From the NCBI GenBank assembly GCA_919902505.1, contig CAKKRE010000006.1:102251-166250 (forward strand): a stretch of DNA of 64,000 nucleotides, written 5' to 3'. The DNA is from Nitrospiraceae bacterium. GTDB lineage: Bacteria > Nitrospirota > Nitrospiria > Nitrospirales > Nitrospiraceae. The notes beneath the pieces are model-generated. The model worked only from the letters and a program-made list of their open reading frames with translations. It did not search any database and was not told the DNA's origin. The position numbers and the translations under genes are program-made. Of the stretch, positions 25,899 through 35,636 are shown piece after piece (the stretch's first letter is position 1; each line of letters opens with the position of its first letter).

Positions 25899-28300
25899 GA
25901 GGCCAGCGACCGGCCATCCCGGCTGAGGGATGCCGCTCCGGCCCGGGTAATCGTGAGGAGACAGAGGGCCAGACAGCGGCGCAGGGCGGGGATGTCCGCC
26001 GTCTCAGACAACAATTCCTGTTCGGCTTCCGCGAGGACATCCGCAGCTGACCGGGTACCGATCACCGCCGTCACAGTGCCCCGATATCGCCGGTCTGTCT
26101 CGGACCGGCCCTCGTCGATCGCCCGCAAATCCTCCCGAACACAGCCAAGCGCCTCTCGAACATACTGGGTGCGTAACTGACGGCGGTAATAACCCTCCGC
26201 TGCCTGCGCGAACTCCTCACCGGACAACTGCATGGGATTTTCCGCACCGATAGAATCCAAAATACCCCGGGTCAACTTTCCGGCGGTGCTATGGCTCTCG
26301 GGCGCGAGCAGCCGCTCACGTAAGCGGCCCAGATGTTCCGACAGCTGAAATTCTTCGATCAATCCGGCCCCATCTTCTTCAAGCGTCGCCAGAAGCGCCA
26401 GGCGATAGTCGTCGACGCGGACCCGCAGATGCCCTGCATACCGACGGCTGACTCTGGTCTTCTGCGTCCTGCTCAGGATGCGCGCGAGGAACCGGTTCGG
26501 TCCGCCTTCGCGCACATTCACCGTCCCGACGCCGATGGCCGAAGCGAAGATGCATTGCCGTCGTTCGCTTTCGGTGAACGGATCGTCTGGAATATCGTCG
26601 TGCGTCACCGCGCCGGCGGCGATGTAGCGAAAGGCCAGCGCCGTCACCAGCGCCTGCAGGCTTGCCGCATCGGCGAAATCCTCCAGATGATTCCAGAACA
26701 GACTGTGCTGCCGCCCCTCGAAACCGGAGAATCCCATCACGGATTCCGTGCGCAATTTATAGAACAGGTAGAGCGACATGCGTTCGTCAAAGACCCCGAG
26801 TTGCCCCAGATCGCGTTTGAGCCGGAGATCATTCCCCTGGATCCCGTTGAGAGCCGGACTCTGATCGGTCGACAACAGAGACACGAGGTAGTCGATCAAC
26901 CTGAAATCGGGCAGAAAATCTCCGCGCAAATGAAAGAGCGCGCTGAGGGCACGATCCACCCACAAGGGACCGACCGGCGTGATGGAGCGCCCGAACGCCG
27001 AAAGACCGGCCTTCTTTTTCCAACGGCGCCACAACATGCGCAAATGGGTAAAGTCCAATTCGTGCGGCAGGAATCCCAAGGCCGTTTCCGGATGGAAATC
27101 ACGAAAGTTCATGCGGTAGGGCGCCGCGCTATAGGTGCCGGCAAACAGCGGCAGAAAATGCTCCACGATCTTGATCACGAGGTCGCCCACGACCTTTTCA
27201 TGCGCCGCCGAAAACGCCTTCCCGCCGGATTGCAGCGCCTGCGTCAGAATGCGACTCCCCAAGCTGAGATGAGTCCCGTTGTTGGCCAGGCTGATATTCG
27301 AGGTGGACGGCAACACGACGAGGTTCCTCGTGATAATGCCCGCGTCCTTCAACCGGACCACCGCGTTCAGTTGACTGCGCGACAGCACCTCATGGCAGAG
27401 CCCCATGTACTGAGACTTCTCCTCGCCTCGCTCCCACCCCGACAAGCAAGGGTTCATGAACAATTCGCGGTAGAAGGCATCGGACACCAATCCGTTGAGG
27501 CGGCGCTGCCGCAACGGCGGATGGGGTGACGCATAGACCAACACCTGTTGTCCGCTCTCCTGCAAACCGAATTGCCGATTGGCATACAACGCCAGCAGAT
27601 GCGTGAGCAGAAACCGGACCACCGTTTCCCGCGCGATGCCGGTTCCCATCCCCTGCGCCCGATCCATCGGAGACACGTAGAAGGAGAAGGTTTCCGGCGA
27701 ACTGTTATCGTTCAGGAAGTGATTCAGCAGCCGTCGGCCCTCACTCGCGAGCAGCGGCGCGTCCCGCTCGATTTCTTCGATCACCTGGGCCAGGGTGAGC
27801 TTCAACAGGTAACTGATCGGAAGGCGGACCCACTCCTCGCCCTGCTCCATCAGCAGATACCGATGGGCATCGGCCCGAAGCGGCCCCTTGACATGGCGCT
27901 TGTCGGCTGCGAGATCGCTCTCGAAGAGTTGATCGGCGGTTCGATTCAGGAGCCGCCTGGGAAACCGCACCCACGAATTTTCCCAGACGGTTGCGTCCGG
28001 CGAGGCGAGGAATTCCTGCAACTGCCTGATGACGATCCTCGGACTCTCGCCGGCCGCCGTCCGTTCACGGATATTGTGCAGATAATTGGAACTCTGAATC
28101 GTGCGCGCCAGATCGACATCTTCGGAGATGCCGCACACCGCCGCCTGCAACTCACTCTCGGAACCAGCCGTGATGTCATCGTGGGAGAACGGCAGAACGG
28201 GGAGACCGGCAAGGAATTGCGCCGCCTCTGTTTCGAGCACATGCCGGGGCTCGGCGGGGCGCAGAGGGGAATTCGAGGAGATCGTCGTCGTTCGGCTCAT
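25895..28300 (-). CDS. Unrecognised 801-residue protein heading a lipid-type operon
   Basis: The frame starts MSRTTTISSNSPLRPAEPRH and shows no signal peptide or clear membrane span. It is mixed helical with few low-complexity stretches. Motif-like patches are VLPSTSNISLANNGTHLSLG (near 335), YRMNFRDFHPETALGFLPHE (near 410) and DDPFTESERRQCIFASAIG (near 590). I do not recognise a family. The middle could be a large ligase or transferase, but no ATP or metal site is obvious. It is translationally coupled to the decarboxylase-like gene by an ATGA overlap, so it should act in the same pathway. Confidence 0.8.
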   Translation of the reverse strand: MSRTTTISSNSPLRPAEPRHVLETEAAQFLAGLPVLPFSHDDITAGSESELQAAVCGISEDVDLARTIQSSNYLHNIRERTAAGESPRIVIRQLQEFLASPDATVWENSWVRFPRRLLNRTADQLFESDLAADKRHVKGPLRADAHRYLLMEQGEEWVRLPISYLLKLTLAQVIEEIERDAPLLASEGRRLLNHFLNDNSSPETFSFYVSPMDRAQGMGTGIARETVVRFLLTHLLALYANRQFGLQESGQQVLVYASPHPPLRQRRLNGLVSDAFYRELFMNPCLSGWERGEEKSQYMGLCHEVLSRSQLNAVVRLKDAGIITRNLVVLPSTSNISLANNGTHLSLGSRILTQALQSGGKAFSAAHEKVVGDLVIKIVEHFLPLFAGTYSAAPYRMNFRDFHPETALGFLPHELDFTHLRMLWRRWKKKAGLSAFGRSITPVGPLWVDRALSALFHLRGDFLPDFRLIDYLVSLLSTDQSPALNGIQGNDLRLKRDLGQLGVFDERMSLYLFYKLRTESVMGFSGFEGRQHSLFWNHLEDFADAASLQALVTALAFRYIAAGAVTHDDIPDDPFTESERRQCIFASAIGVGTVNVREGGPNRFLARILSRTQKTRVSRRYAGHLRVRVDDYRLALLATLEEDGAGLIEEFQLSEHLGRLRERLLAPESHSTAGKLTRGILDSIGAENPMQLSGEEFAQAAEGYYRRQLRTQYVREALGCVREDLRAIDEGRSETDRRYRGTVTAVIGTRSAADVLAEAEQELLSETADIPALRRCLALCLLTITRAGAASLSRDGRSLAS

Positions 28301-28429
28301 GCTACACCTCCCGATGATCGCCTGGAGAAATCTACGGCGGAGACGGATCGAGCCTACCGCCGGTCTGTTACGAGCGCCTCATCCCCATAGAAATGTTGTG
28401 TAACAATGCAGCGGCCGTGAGGAGATTCG

Positions 28430-28610
28430 TTAGCCCGGACTATTCATGAATGCCGTCGCGAGGCGTTCGAGACCGAAGCCCGCCGGGGCTTCTCGCAAGT
28501 AAGGCCGACGCAGGCGTACTGGCAGTCCGTCGAGGAGGGCGAACGAGAACAGCCCCGCCGAGCGAGAGGATCGGACGACGCAGCAGGCATTCATGAATAG
28601 TCCGGGTTAG
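28430..28610. repeat. MITE-like palindromic-ended repeat, copy 2 (divergent)
   Basis: TTAGCCCGGACTATTCATGA at the left pairs with TCATGAATAGTCCGGGTTAG at the right, about 25 bases of near-perfect inverted repeat around a 130-base GC-rich core. The ends resemble copies 1 and 3 (AGCCCGCATTATTCATGA) but the body differs, so it is a sister subfamily. It lies between the 801-aa operon and the HAD gene; the HAD stop is 3 bases beyond its right end. Confidence 0.8.
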
Positions 28611-28612
28611 AT

Positions 28613-29296
28613 TCAGAGCGAGAGCTGAGCGAGCACCTGGCTCAGGGACAATGCATGAAGCGACGGGACGACAAGATCGGCCTGCACCAGACGACTCCCG
28701 GGTAACGTCGTCGCCACCCCGACGCAGCGCATCCCTGCCTTGCGGGCCGCCTCGATCCCGTGTGGCGTATCTTCAAACACCAGGCATTCGTGGGCTCTTA
28801 GCGGCGACCGCCGATTCAGCGCGTCGAGCGCATGCAGATACAGGGCCGGATCAGGTTTGCCCTGACGAACATCCTGCGCCGCCGAGATATGTTCGAACAT
28901 CGACGTCATCCCCGCCAGCTCCAAACACAAGGCAATCTCATGGCGCAACGCACCAGACGCAATGGCTGTACGGCAGGTCTCCGTCACGGTTGCGACACAT
29001 TCCCTGACGCCGGACAGAACGGGCAAGGCCTTGCGTAGCGCGTCCTGCATGAGATCGGTTTTGCATTGCACGAGTCGATCGAGAGTGTCGGCCGACACCG
29101 CAGACCAACCGGAGTCGGTCAAGACCGCGCGGAAGCAGGCCTGATCAGTCAGCCCGACATAGCGTGCATGGTATCTGTCCGGAGCAAGCGTCACACCTTC
29201 CATTCGAAGCACCTGTCGAAACATCTCGAGATGCAGCGGCTCGGTGTCGAACAACACCCCGTCGAAATCGAACATGACTGCTTTGATCGTGGCCAT
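28613..29296 (-). CDS. HAD-superfamily hydrolase, phosphoglycolate-phosphatase-like
   Basis: The start at ATG 29296 is chosen because MATIKAVMFDFDGVLFDTEP places the catalytic DxD motif (FDFDGVLFDTEP) at the N-terminus as in all relatives. The 227-residue protein has a four-helix cap, motif II in TAIASGAL, Lys in RQGKPDPALY and acidic motif IV in LVFEDTPHGIEAARKAGM. It is a cytoplasmic sugar-phosphate phosphatase or mutase of the beta-phosphoglucomutase/Gph type; the substrate is unknown. Confidence 0.88.
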   Translation of the reverse strand: MATIKAVMFDFDGVLFDTEPLHLEMFRQVLRMEGVTLAPDRYHARYVGLTDQACFRAVLTDSGWSAVSADTLDRLVQCKTDLMQDALRKALPVLSGVRECVATVTETCRTAIASGALRHEIALCLELAGMTSMFEHISAAQDVRQGKPDPALYLHALDALNRRSPLRAHECLVFEDTPHGIEAARKAGMRCVGVATTLPGSRLVQADLVVPSLHALSLSQVLAQLSL

Positions 29297-29522
29297 GTGT
29301 TTCCACCCATACCTGGTTACGGCTGATCGACACAACCGGCCTGCGCATGGTTCATAAGAACTTAACCATCTCCTGACCTCGTTGTAATCCTGTGCCCGTA
29401 CGATGGTCCGACTGATACCTCCAGCCTGGCTCCTGACAGCCTCCGCATGGCCGGCCTCGCAGTCCGCTTGCAGTCTGCGCACACATCGCCCATCATCATA
29501 GAAATCCTCCGGGAGAACCCCC

Positions 29523-30641
29523 ATGGCACCCCTCGATGCTCCTCCGCTCTCGATCGAACAGGGGACCTGTTATGCCCTGTTCGCCTATGACATTGGATTG
29601 GCGATCAATCTCGATGAGGCGGAACGGCACGTCACCGCAATCAAAGAACGCGGGCGCATCCGCCACAAAGCGCGAGCCCCGCACTATTTTGAATACCGTC
29701 CGGCTCCGCTTCGGCTGACACAGGAAACCGTCTCTCTGGCTTTCGGCGACTATCGATCCAGCGAAGCCGTGGAAGTCATGCTGTACGACTTCGGCGCGGT
29801 CACCGTCATCTACCGCATTCCGCTCAACGGTCCCTTTGAAGGCCTACTGAGCTTGAGCGAATCGCTCTATGAAAATGAGACGCTGCTGGCGGAATCGCGC
29901 CACCGCCTGGATCAACTGGTGCGCGACATCTATCCGGCCATCGAGCGGCCGTCCACGTCGAAGGAGGTCGAGGACTACCTGATTTTTTCCATTGAACGCT
30001 GCACACCCTCGGCCATCCAAACCTTCGGCGCGCCCTACGATCCGTTGTTTGCCCATGTGCTTCGTAGCGAACGCACGCGACTCTCCGACCAGGAAATCCA
30101 TGAAGCAACGTCCTGCCGGATTTCATTCAGCCGTGATGACACCGCCCTGATCGACTGGAATGCCGCCCTCGTCTTCGGACAGGACATGGATGACGTGCGG
30201 GCCGTGCTGGAGTTTGTGAACGTCGAGCTGCTTGAAATGCGCGCCCTGGATGAGCAACTGGATACGGCGCTCGACCAGGGATATGACGCGCTCACGCGAA
30301 AGACCGGCCTGACATCATGGCTGCCCGGCTCGCACGAAGTCGCATTGACGCACATCGGGCAATTGCAAGTCGACAGCGCTGTGCTCTTCGAGCGGGTGGC
30401 CAATACCTTGAAGCTACTCGGCGATCAATACCTGGCCCGCGTCTATCGATTGGCCTCCCAACGCTTTCACTTGGAAGCCTGGGACGCCAGCATCATCAGA
30501 AAACTACAGACCCTGGAAAGCATTTACGGAAAAATGACCGACCGCGCCACGACTCAACGGATGGAAGTGCTCGAATGGATCATCATCGTGCTCATCGCGA
30601 TTTCGATTGCCATCTCCTTCCTTCCGATCACCGGCCACTAA
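29523..30641 (+). CDS. RMD1/DUF155-family membrane-anchored protein
   Basis: A 372-residue protein. The central DFGAVTVIYRIPL fits the beta region of DUF155. The helical C-terminal half has ERVANTLKLLGDQYLARVYR, then the hallmark block MTDRATTQRMEVLEWIIIVL leading into one transmembrane helix (IAISIAISFLPITGH). Yeast relatives act in sporulation or mitochondrial translation; bacterial roles are unknown. It is first of a plus-strand row with a lipoprotein and a DUF481 protein. GGGAG lies about nine bases before the ATG. Confidence 0.75.
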   Translation: MAPLDAPPLSIEQGTCYALFAYDIGLAINLDEAERHVTAIKERGRIRHKARAPHYFEYRPAPLRLTQETVSLAFGDYRSSEAVEVMLYDFGAVTVIYRIPLNGPFEGLLSLSESLYENETLLAESRHRLDQLVRDIYPAIERPSTSKEVEDYLIFSIERCTPSAIQTFGAPYDPLFAHVLRSERTRLSDQEIHEATSCRISFSRDDTALIDWNAALVFGQDMDDVRAVLEFVNVELLEMRALDEQLDTALDQGYDALTRKTGLTSWLPGSHEVALTHIGQLQVDSAVLFERVANTLKLLGDQYLARVYRLASQRFHLEAWDASIIRKLQTLESIYGKMTDRATTQRMEVLEWIIIVLIAISIAISFLPITGH

Positions 30642-30671
30642 GCGAAGGGGCTCAGGCCCCATTGAAGAGAT

Positions 30672-31916
30672 ATGGTAGAACCCCTGCTGATGAACCATCA
30701 ATGCCGATTCGATCCCGTGCGCGGCACGATTCACGCCGGATGGCTCCGCGGCCTGGCCGGCCTCTTGGCCGTTCTCAGCCTCGCAGGCTGCCTGTCTCCC
30801 CCGACGCTCAATCGAGCCGTTCTCGCCTACGACGAAGCCATCACCGACGCTATTTCCAAACAGCTTCTCATCAATATCGCGCGGGCGCACCATCATGAGC
30901 CGATTCACTTCACCGGCGTCGCCAACGTGGCAGCCACCTTCGATTTCCGTATCAACGCGGGCGCCACACCGGCCCTCACCGGAGAACACGGCCGTACATT
31001 GGTTCCCTTATTCGGAGGATCAATCGCCGAAAATCCCACCATCAGCATTACGCCGATCGAAGGAGAGGAGTTCACCAAGCGAATCCTGGCGCCGTTCCAG
31101 GAAAGCAAACTCACCCTGCTGCTCCGGCAAGGTGTCGACATCGATCTCCTCCTGCGGCTCATGGCCAAAGAACTTCGTCTGAAACACAAAGGCGAAGAAG
31201 TCGCCTACCGCAATAGTCCCTCCGACAAAGACGGCTATGACATGTTCCGCAAAGTCGTCCTGCACTTGTCGGCCATTCAAGATGCCAATCACCTCTATGC
31301 GGAAGCCTTGACGTTCGAGCGCACCTGGACCATCCCGGCCGAGTCCGTGACCGCCGAAGGCTTTGCTACGCTGGAGCAGCAATACCTCATCACGTACCAG
31401 AGCGAGACACGCACCTACACCCTGCGCAAGCCGGTCTCCGGACGCATTCTCATTACGAATTATGATCCCGCCACGCTACCGCCCGCAGAACGGGTCCGAT
31501 TGCACGAAACCGCAGACCAGCGCCCCGTCAACGATGTCTCCTTCGACATTCGAGCAGGGCATGTCGGAGGAGAGTGGCCGTTGCAGGGCGATTTCAGACT
31601 GCGCAGCTTTAACGCGATGTTGAATTTTTTGGGGCACGCCGTGGATGAAGACCGCGAGTATGCCGTGGAAAAGGATCCGCGTACGCCCCCCGTGGCCGAA
31701 AATCCCGTGTACACGATGGACCTGCTCATCCTCGATCACACGCTGGACGAACCGGCCCTGGCCGTGAAATCCCATGGCCGCTATTATGCGATCAATGCCA
31801 CGGGACCCCAGGCGCGCTGGAACCGCGAAGCGTTCAAATTGCTCTCCCAACTGTTTCAGATGACCGTCACCGACGTGCCGCGAACCGGCGTGCCGAGCAT
31901 CACCATCGCCAAATAG
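30672..31916 (+). CDS. Conserved lipoprotein of unknown function
   Basis: The signal region WLRGLAGLLAVLSLAGC ends in the lipobox LSLAGC, so Cys37 is the anchor in this reading (an inner ATG at 30690 would shorten the leader). The 414-residue product is mixed alpha/beta: ISKQLLINIARAHHHEPIHF, LLRQGVDIDLLLRLMAKELR, LRSFNAMLNFLGHAVDEDRE and a C-terminal REAFKLLSQLFQMTVTDVPR. It lies 30 bases after the RMD1-like gene and is probably co-transcribed. I do not recognise a catalytic site. A short GGGGC-TCAG-GCCCC hairpin lies between the two genes. Confidence 0.75.
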   Translation: MVEPLLMNHQCRFDPVRGTIHAGWLRGLAGLLAVLSLAGCLSPPTLNRAVLAYDEAITDAISKQLLINIARAHHHEPIHFTGVANVAATFDFRINAGATPALTGEHGRTLVPLFGGSIAENPTISITPIEGEEFTKRILAPFQESKLTLLLRQGVDIDLLLRLMAKELRLKHKGEEVAYRNSPSDKDGYDMFRKVVLHLSAIQDANHLYAEALTFERTWTIPAESVTAEGFATLEQQYLITYQSETRTYTLRKPVSGRILITNYDPATLPPAERVRLHETADQRPVNDVSFDIRAGHVGGEWPLQGDFRLRSFNAMLNFLGHAVDEDREYAVEKDPRTPPVAENPVYTMDLLILDHTLDEPALAVKSHGRYYAINATGPQARWNREAFKLLSQLFQMTVTDVPRTGVPSITIAK

Positions 31917-32066
31917 GCCTCAGTCGACAGATCACCCGTGCACAGTTTTTTGTTCCCGCTCTCTTGAAACTTCGATGGCGCTCCAGTAGGGTTGGACCAT
32001 CGACAGAACGCGGGCCGCCCGACTCTCGCCACGAGTGACGTACCCGTCCGCCCCTGATTCACACCC

Positions 32067-33092
32067 ATGCGCCGCAATGTCATCAGTCGCTCCCTGCTCT
32101 GGCAGTGGACACCGCTCCTTATCAGCTTGTGCCTCGCGATGCCCGCCTGGGCCGACGAGGTGCACCTGTTGAACGGAGATCGCCTGACCGGCACGATTGT
32201 CAAAATGGAGGAGCGCGTCCTCACCCTGCAGACCGACTACGGGGGTGAGGTGAAAATCGATTGGGGCAAAGTCGAGAGCCTGAAGTCCGACGGCCCACTG
32301 AAGATTCTGGTGCCGGGCGAATCGCACGATGTACTTCGCGATTTTCTGTACGGCGCACAGGCCCTGCGTGAGACCAGCGAACTGGGGCCCGAGAGTCCCG
32401 TGCCCTTGGCCGACGTCACCGCCATCAATCTCGAGCCGCTCCGGCTGACAGGAACGGTCACGGTCGGCGGCAACAGCACCTCGGGCAACAGCAGCACGAA
32501 AGCCTTCAACAGCGCCGCCCGCTTGACGATTCAAGCGTACCGTCAACGACTGTTACTCGAAGGGAAATACAACTACGGGCAGGCCGGCGACCTCGTGACG
32601 GCCAGAAACTCACTGGCCAGTGTCAAACACAACTACTTCCTGAGCAAGCAGATCTTCATCGAATCCTTCGGCATGCTTGAAAAGGACACCCTGCAGAACC
32701 TCCAGCTCCGATCCACAATCGGTAGCGGCTTGGGATATCAGTTTTACGAGAGTGCCCGAACCACCCTCTCGCTCTCCCTGGGCCTTGCCCATGTGAGCGA
32801 GCACTTCACCAACAGTCCGAACACGCAAACTCCATCAGGCCGATGGAGTCTGCGCTGGGAACATGCCGTATGGCCGGACCGCGTCAAGGTCTTCCACCGC
32901 CATGAAGGCTTCTACGATGTCAATGCCGGCAATGCCTTCCGTATCAATGCGGACCAGGGAGTCCGGATTACCGTCTACAAGAATCTCTTCTTCAATGTGG
33001 AATACGACCTTCGATTGAATACGCAACCCGCGCCGGGACGGGAGAAAATCGACGAATCCCTCATTTTTGGCGTGGGCTACGAATTCAAGTGA
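32067..33092 (+). CDS. DUF481 outer-membrane beta-barrel protein
   Basis: Signal peptide MRRNVISRSLLWQWTPLLIS with cleavage after AWA. The N-terminal domain begins DEVHLLNGDRLTGTIVKMEE, a small SH3-like module common before DUF481. From about residue 125 alternating beta strands follow, with GTVTVGGNSTSGNSSTKAFN, the DUF481 opening. The last residues (SLIFGVGYEFK) end in an aromatic-residue pattern typical of outer-membrane barrels. Related to E. coli YdiY. Likely in the outer membrane; transport role not shown. Confidence 0.83.
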   Translation: MRRNVISRSLLWQWTPLLISLCLAMPAWADEVHLLNGDRLTGTIVKMEERVLTLQTDYGGEVKIDWGKVESLKSDGPLKILVPGESHDVLRDFLYGAQALRETSELGPESPVPLADVTAINLEPLRLTGTVTVGGNSTSGNSSTKAFNSAARLTIQAYRQRLLLEGKYNYGQAGDLVTARNSLASVKHNYFLSKQIFIESFGMLEKDTLQNLQLRSTIGSGLGYQFYESARTTLSLSLGLAHVSEHFTNSPNTQTPSGRWSLRWEHAVWPDRVKVFHRHEGFYDVNAGNAFRINADQGVRITVYKNLFFNVEYDLRLNTQPAPGREKIDESLIFGVGYEFK

Positions 33093-33164
33093 GGGCCGAA
33101 GCAAGTACGTCGCAGCGGCCCCTAATTGCCCGCTGCCCGCTCACCCTGTTCGCTGCTTCCGGCA

Positions 33165-33360
33165 CTAGCCCGCATTATTCATGACGGTTCGTCGCGAAAT
33201 CGCCGAGTCACGTTGCGAGACCGGCGCGCGGAGCCGGGAGGACCCAAGGCGTACTCGTGCAGTACGTCGAGGGTCCGAGGGGCGAGCCCGCCGGCCGAAG
33301 GCTCGTCGCAGCAGTGAATCGGCGATTGCAGCAGAAGTGCTCACGAATAATGCGGGCTAG
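33165..33360. repeat. MITE-like palindromic-ended repeat, copy 3
   Basis: CTAGCCCGCATTATTCATGA at the left and TCACGAATAATGCGGGCTAG at the right bound 196 bases. The interior closely follows copy 1. Its right end overlaps the 3' end of the flavoprotein gene transcribed from the right, giving that gene its last codons and stop. Confidence 0.85.
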
Positions 33361-34630
33361 GCTTCACGGCTGCCGCTCGACCGGCCAACCGTCCGGTCGC
33401 CCAGGCCCACTGAAAATTGAACCCGCCGATCCGCCCGTCGCAATCGAGCACCTCCCCGACCAAATACAGGCCGGGGACCACCTTTGACTCCATCGTGCGG
33501 AAGTTGATCTCTTCGAGCGGAATCCCCCCAGCCGTCACTTCGGCGAAATTCCACCCTCGATCGCGCACGACAGGAAACCGGAACCGGGTGAGAGCCGACA
33601 GGAGACGATCACGAATGTTGCGTGACACCTGGGCGCTTGCCTGCTGCAGGTCGCCCTCCACATGACGACAGAGGGCCTCGGCGCATCGCTCTGGCAAGAC
33701 CTCCATCAACAGCTTTAGCAGCGATCGTCGAGGATACTTAGCAGCCTGTGCCAGAAACCATTCACGCGCCTGTTCCGTCGTACGCCCGGGCAAAAAGTTT
33801 CCGTAGAGTTCGACCGCCTCATCCCGTTCCCGGGCCAAACACCAGAAGCGACTCGCATCCATCACCACCGGGCCGCTGATCCCGAAATGTGTCCACAGGA
33901 GACTGCCCGTCCGCCGATCGACCGGCCGCCCCTGCACTACCGTCTGGATCTCGACATCCTGCGAAAGCCCCGACAGTTCTTTGTGAAAACAGCAGTCGTC
34001 GAGAACCAGAGCCACCAGTGCCGGAACCGTCGGCGTCACCCGGTGGCCCAGGCGTCGCGCGAGTCCGTAGCCCGATCCGTCGCTCCCCGTACGTGGCAAC
34101 GACTGCCCGCCTGTGGCCAGGATGACGCGCCGCGCAACGGTCTCACCTTCTTGGTGCCGAATCACGAACCGGGCAGGCTCCGGCTTGCCCGCGTCTCCTG
34201 TGCCGTCAAGGCGAACAATATCGGTGACTCGATGACCGGGACGAAGGACCACCCCGAGCGCCCGGCTGCGAGTGAGGAGCGCCTCCAACACGGTCCGCGC
34301 CTTGTCGGTCACCGGAAACAGTTTGCCGGTCTCTTCGCACTTGAGGTCCACGCCGAGCGAAGCAAACCACTGGATCGTGTCCTGGACGGGGAAGGCCGCG
34401 AGCACGTTGCGAACCAGGTGGCGGGTGCCGAAAAAATCATCCGGCGTCACCACATCATGGGTGACATTGCAGCGGCCGCCGCCGGAAACCAGGATCTTGG
34501 CGCCGATGGACTTCGCCCCGTCCAGCAATTCGATCGTCAGATGCGGGTTCCGCTCGGCGGCAAAGATGCCGGCCGCCAGCCCGGCCGCTCCGGCGCCTAC
34601 GATACAGAGATCAACCGTTGGAGGAATCAT
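33341..34630 (-). CDS. HI0933/BaiN-type FAD flavoprotein, 3' end supplied by a MITE
   Basis: A 429-residue flavoprotein with an N-terminal dinucleotide motif (DLCIVGAGAAGLAAGIFAAE), the family's VSGGGRCNVTHD, LATGGQSLPRTGSDGSGYGL, and the FAD-closing VPGLYLVGEVLDCDGRIGGF. The relatives are poorly characterised NAD(P)/FAD oxidoreductases (HI0933, BaiN). The coding end reads AVKPSPHYS and the TGA lies inside copy 3 of the repeat, so the last residues were replaced or added by the insertion. A second member of the family lies at 36184. Confidence 0.9.
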   Translation of the reverse strand: MIPPTVDLCIVGAGAAGLAAGIFAAERNPHLTIELLDGAKSIGAKILVSGGGRCNVTHDVVTPDDFFGTRHLVRNVLAAFPVQDTIQWFASLGVDLKCEETGKLFPVTDKARTVLEALLTRSRALGVVLRPGHRVTDIVRLDGTGDAGKPEPARFVIRHQEGETVARRVILATGGQSLPRTGSDGSGYGLARRLGHRVTPTVPALVALVLDDCCFHKELSGLSQDVEIQTVVQGRPVDRRTGSLLWTHFGISGPVVMDASRFWCLARERDEAVELYGNFLPGRTTEQAREWFLAQAAKYPRRSLLKLLMEVLPERCAEALCRHVEGDLQQASAQVSRNIRDRLLSALTRFRFPVVRDRGWNFAEVTAGGIPLEEINFRTMESKVVPGLYLVGEVLDCDGRIGGFNFQWAWATGRLAGRAAAVKPSPHYS

Positions 34631-34804
34631 TCATTCGCCTCATCTTCTTGGCAGACCGAGGACCGCCGCACGGAGCAATCGTGTGAGGCAACCACGCTCG
34701 ATACGGACGAGCCGGGCCATGAGAGTCCTGCGGGTCGATCGACGGAGCGGCATATGATACAGTCCTGCGACACGTTTCCGACCTTCATCTCACAATCCTG
34801 ACCT

Positions 34805-35587
34805 ATGGCCGGTTCGACCCTACGCATCGCACTGTTACATCTGGCCCCGCTACCCGGCGCCCTGGCGAAGAATCGTCACCTGATCGCTCACGCGATCACG
34901 AAAGCCGCGTGCCTCGGAGCCGCCTGGATCATCACGCCGGAACTCGCGGTCAGCGGCTACACCTTCGCCGATACACTCGGCACGGACTGGATCGCCCCGC
35001 AGCCGGATCCCTGGATGGAGAAGGTCCGCCTGTTCGCCGTCCGGAAGCGCGTCTCCATTTTCCTGTCGCATCCCGAACGGGACCCGCAATCCGGTCGACT
35101 CTACAACAGCGTGTTCGCCATCACCCCGGACGGACGCCTGGCAGGATCGCATCGCAAGATCAATGCATTGCGCGTCGGATCTGAAGCCTGGTCGACTCCC
35201 GGCACGGAGACGACGGTCTTTCCCATGGCGCCGCTCGGGAACGTCGGGATGCTCATCTGCGCCGATGCATACTCACCAGGCATTGCCAACAGCTTGAAGG
35301 CGAAGGGCGCGCAGGTGCTGGTCTCGTCCGCGGCCTGGGCTCCTGGACTGCACGGCCCGAACGGCGAGTGGGAACGGTGCACGAAAGACACCGGGCTGCC
35401 TCTCTTCGTGTGTAACCGAACCGGATCGGATCGCACACTCGATTTCAGGAAGGCCGACAGTGTGGTGGCTCAGGACGGGCGGCGGCTCCTCTCGATGTCC
35501 TCGGAACAGTCCGCCATTTTCCTCATCGACTGGAGCCTGAAGGCAGGCACACTCGCCAAGGCAGAATACCAACGCATCCTCCTGTAA
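34805..35587 (+). CDS. Carbon-nitrogen hydrolase (nitrilase superfamily)
   Basis: A 260-residue protein with the catalytic triad in order: Glu46 in TPELAVSGYTFAD, Lys118 in GSHRKINAL and Cys152 in MLICADAYSPG. These mark an amidase- or nitrilase-type enzyme that hydrolyses non-peptide C-N bonds. The small size and absence of extra domains fit a cytoplasmic amidase. The substrate is not deducible. It stands alone on the plus strand, divergent from the flavoprotein at 33341-34630. Confidence 0.88.
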   Translation: MAGSTLRIALLHLAPLPGALAKNRHLIAHAITKAACLGAAWIITPELAVSGYTFADTLGTDWIAPQPDPWMEKVRLFAVRKRVSIFLSHPERDPQSGRLYNSVFAITPDGRLAGSHRKINALRVGSEAWSTPGTETTVFPMAPLGNVGMLICADAYSPGIANSLKAKGAQVLVSSAAWAPGLHGPNGEWERCTKDTGLPLFVCNRTGSDRTLDFRKADSVVAQDGRRLLSMSSEQSAIFLIDWSLKAGTLAKAEYQRILL

Positions 35588-35636
35588 GAACACACGACGA
35601 GACGCTTCTGTCCATACATCTGCTCCTCAGCGGTTC

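Noticed and set aside
26333..27529. 398-codon plus-strand frame
   Set aside because: Antisense to the 801-residue gene, which has overlapping-operon support on the minus strand.
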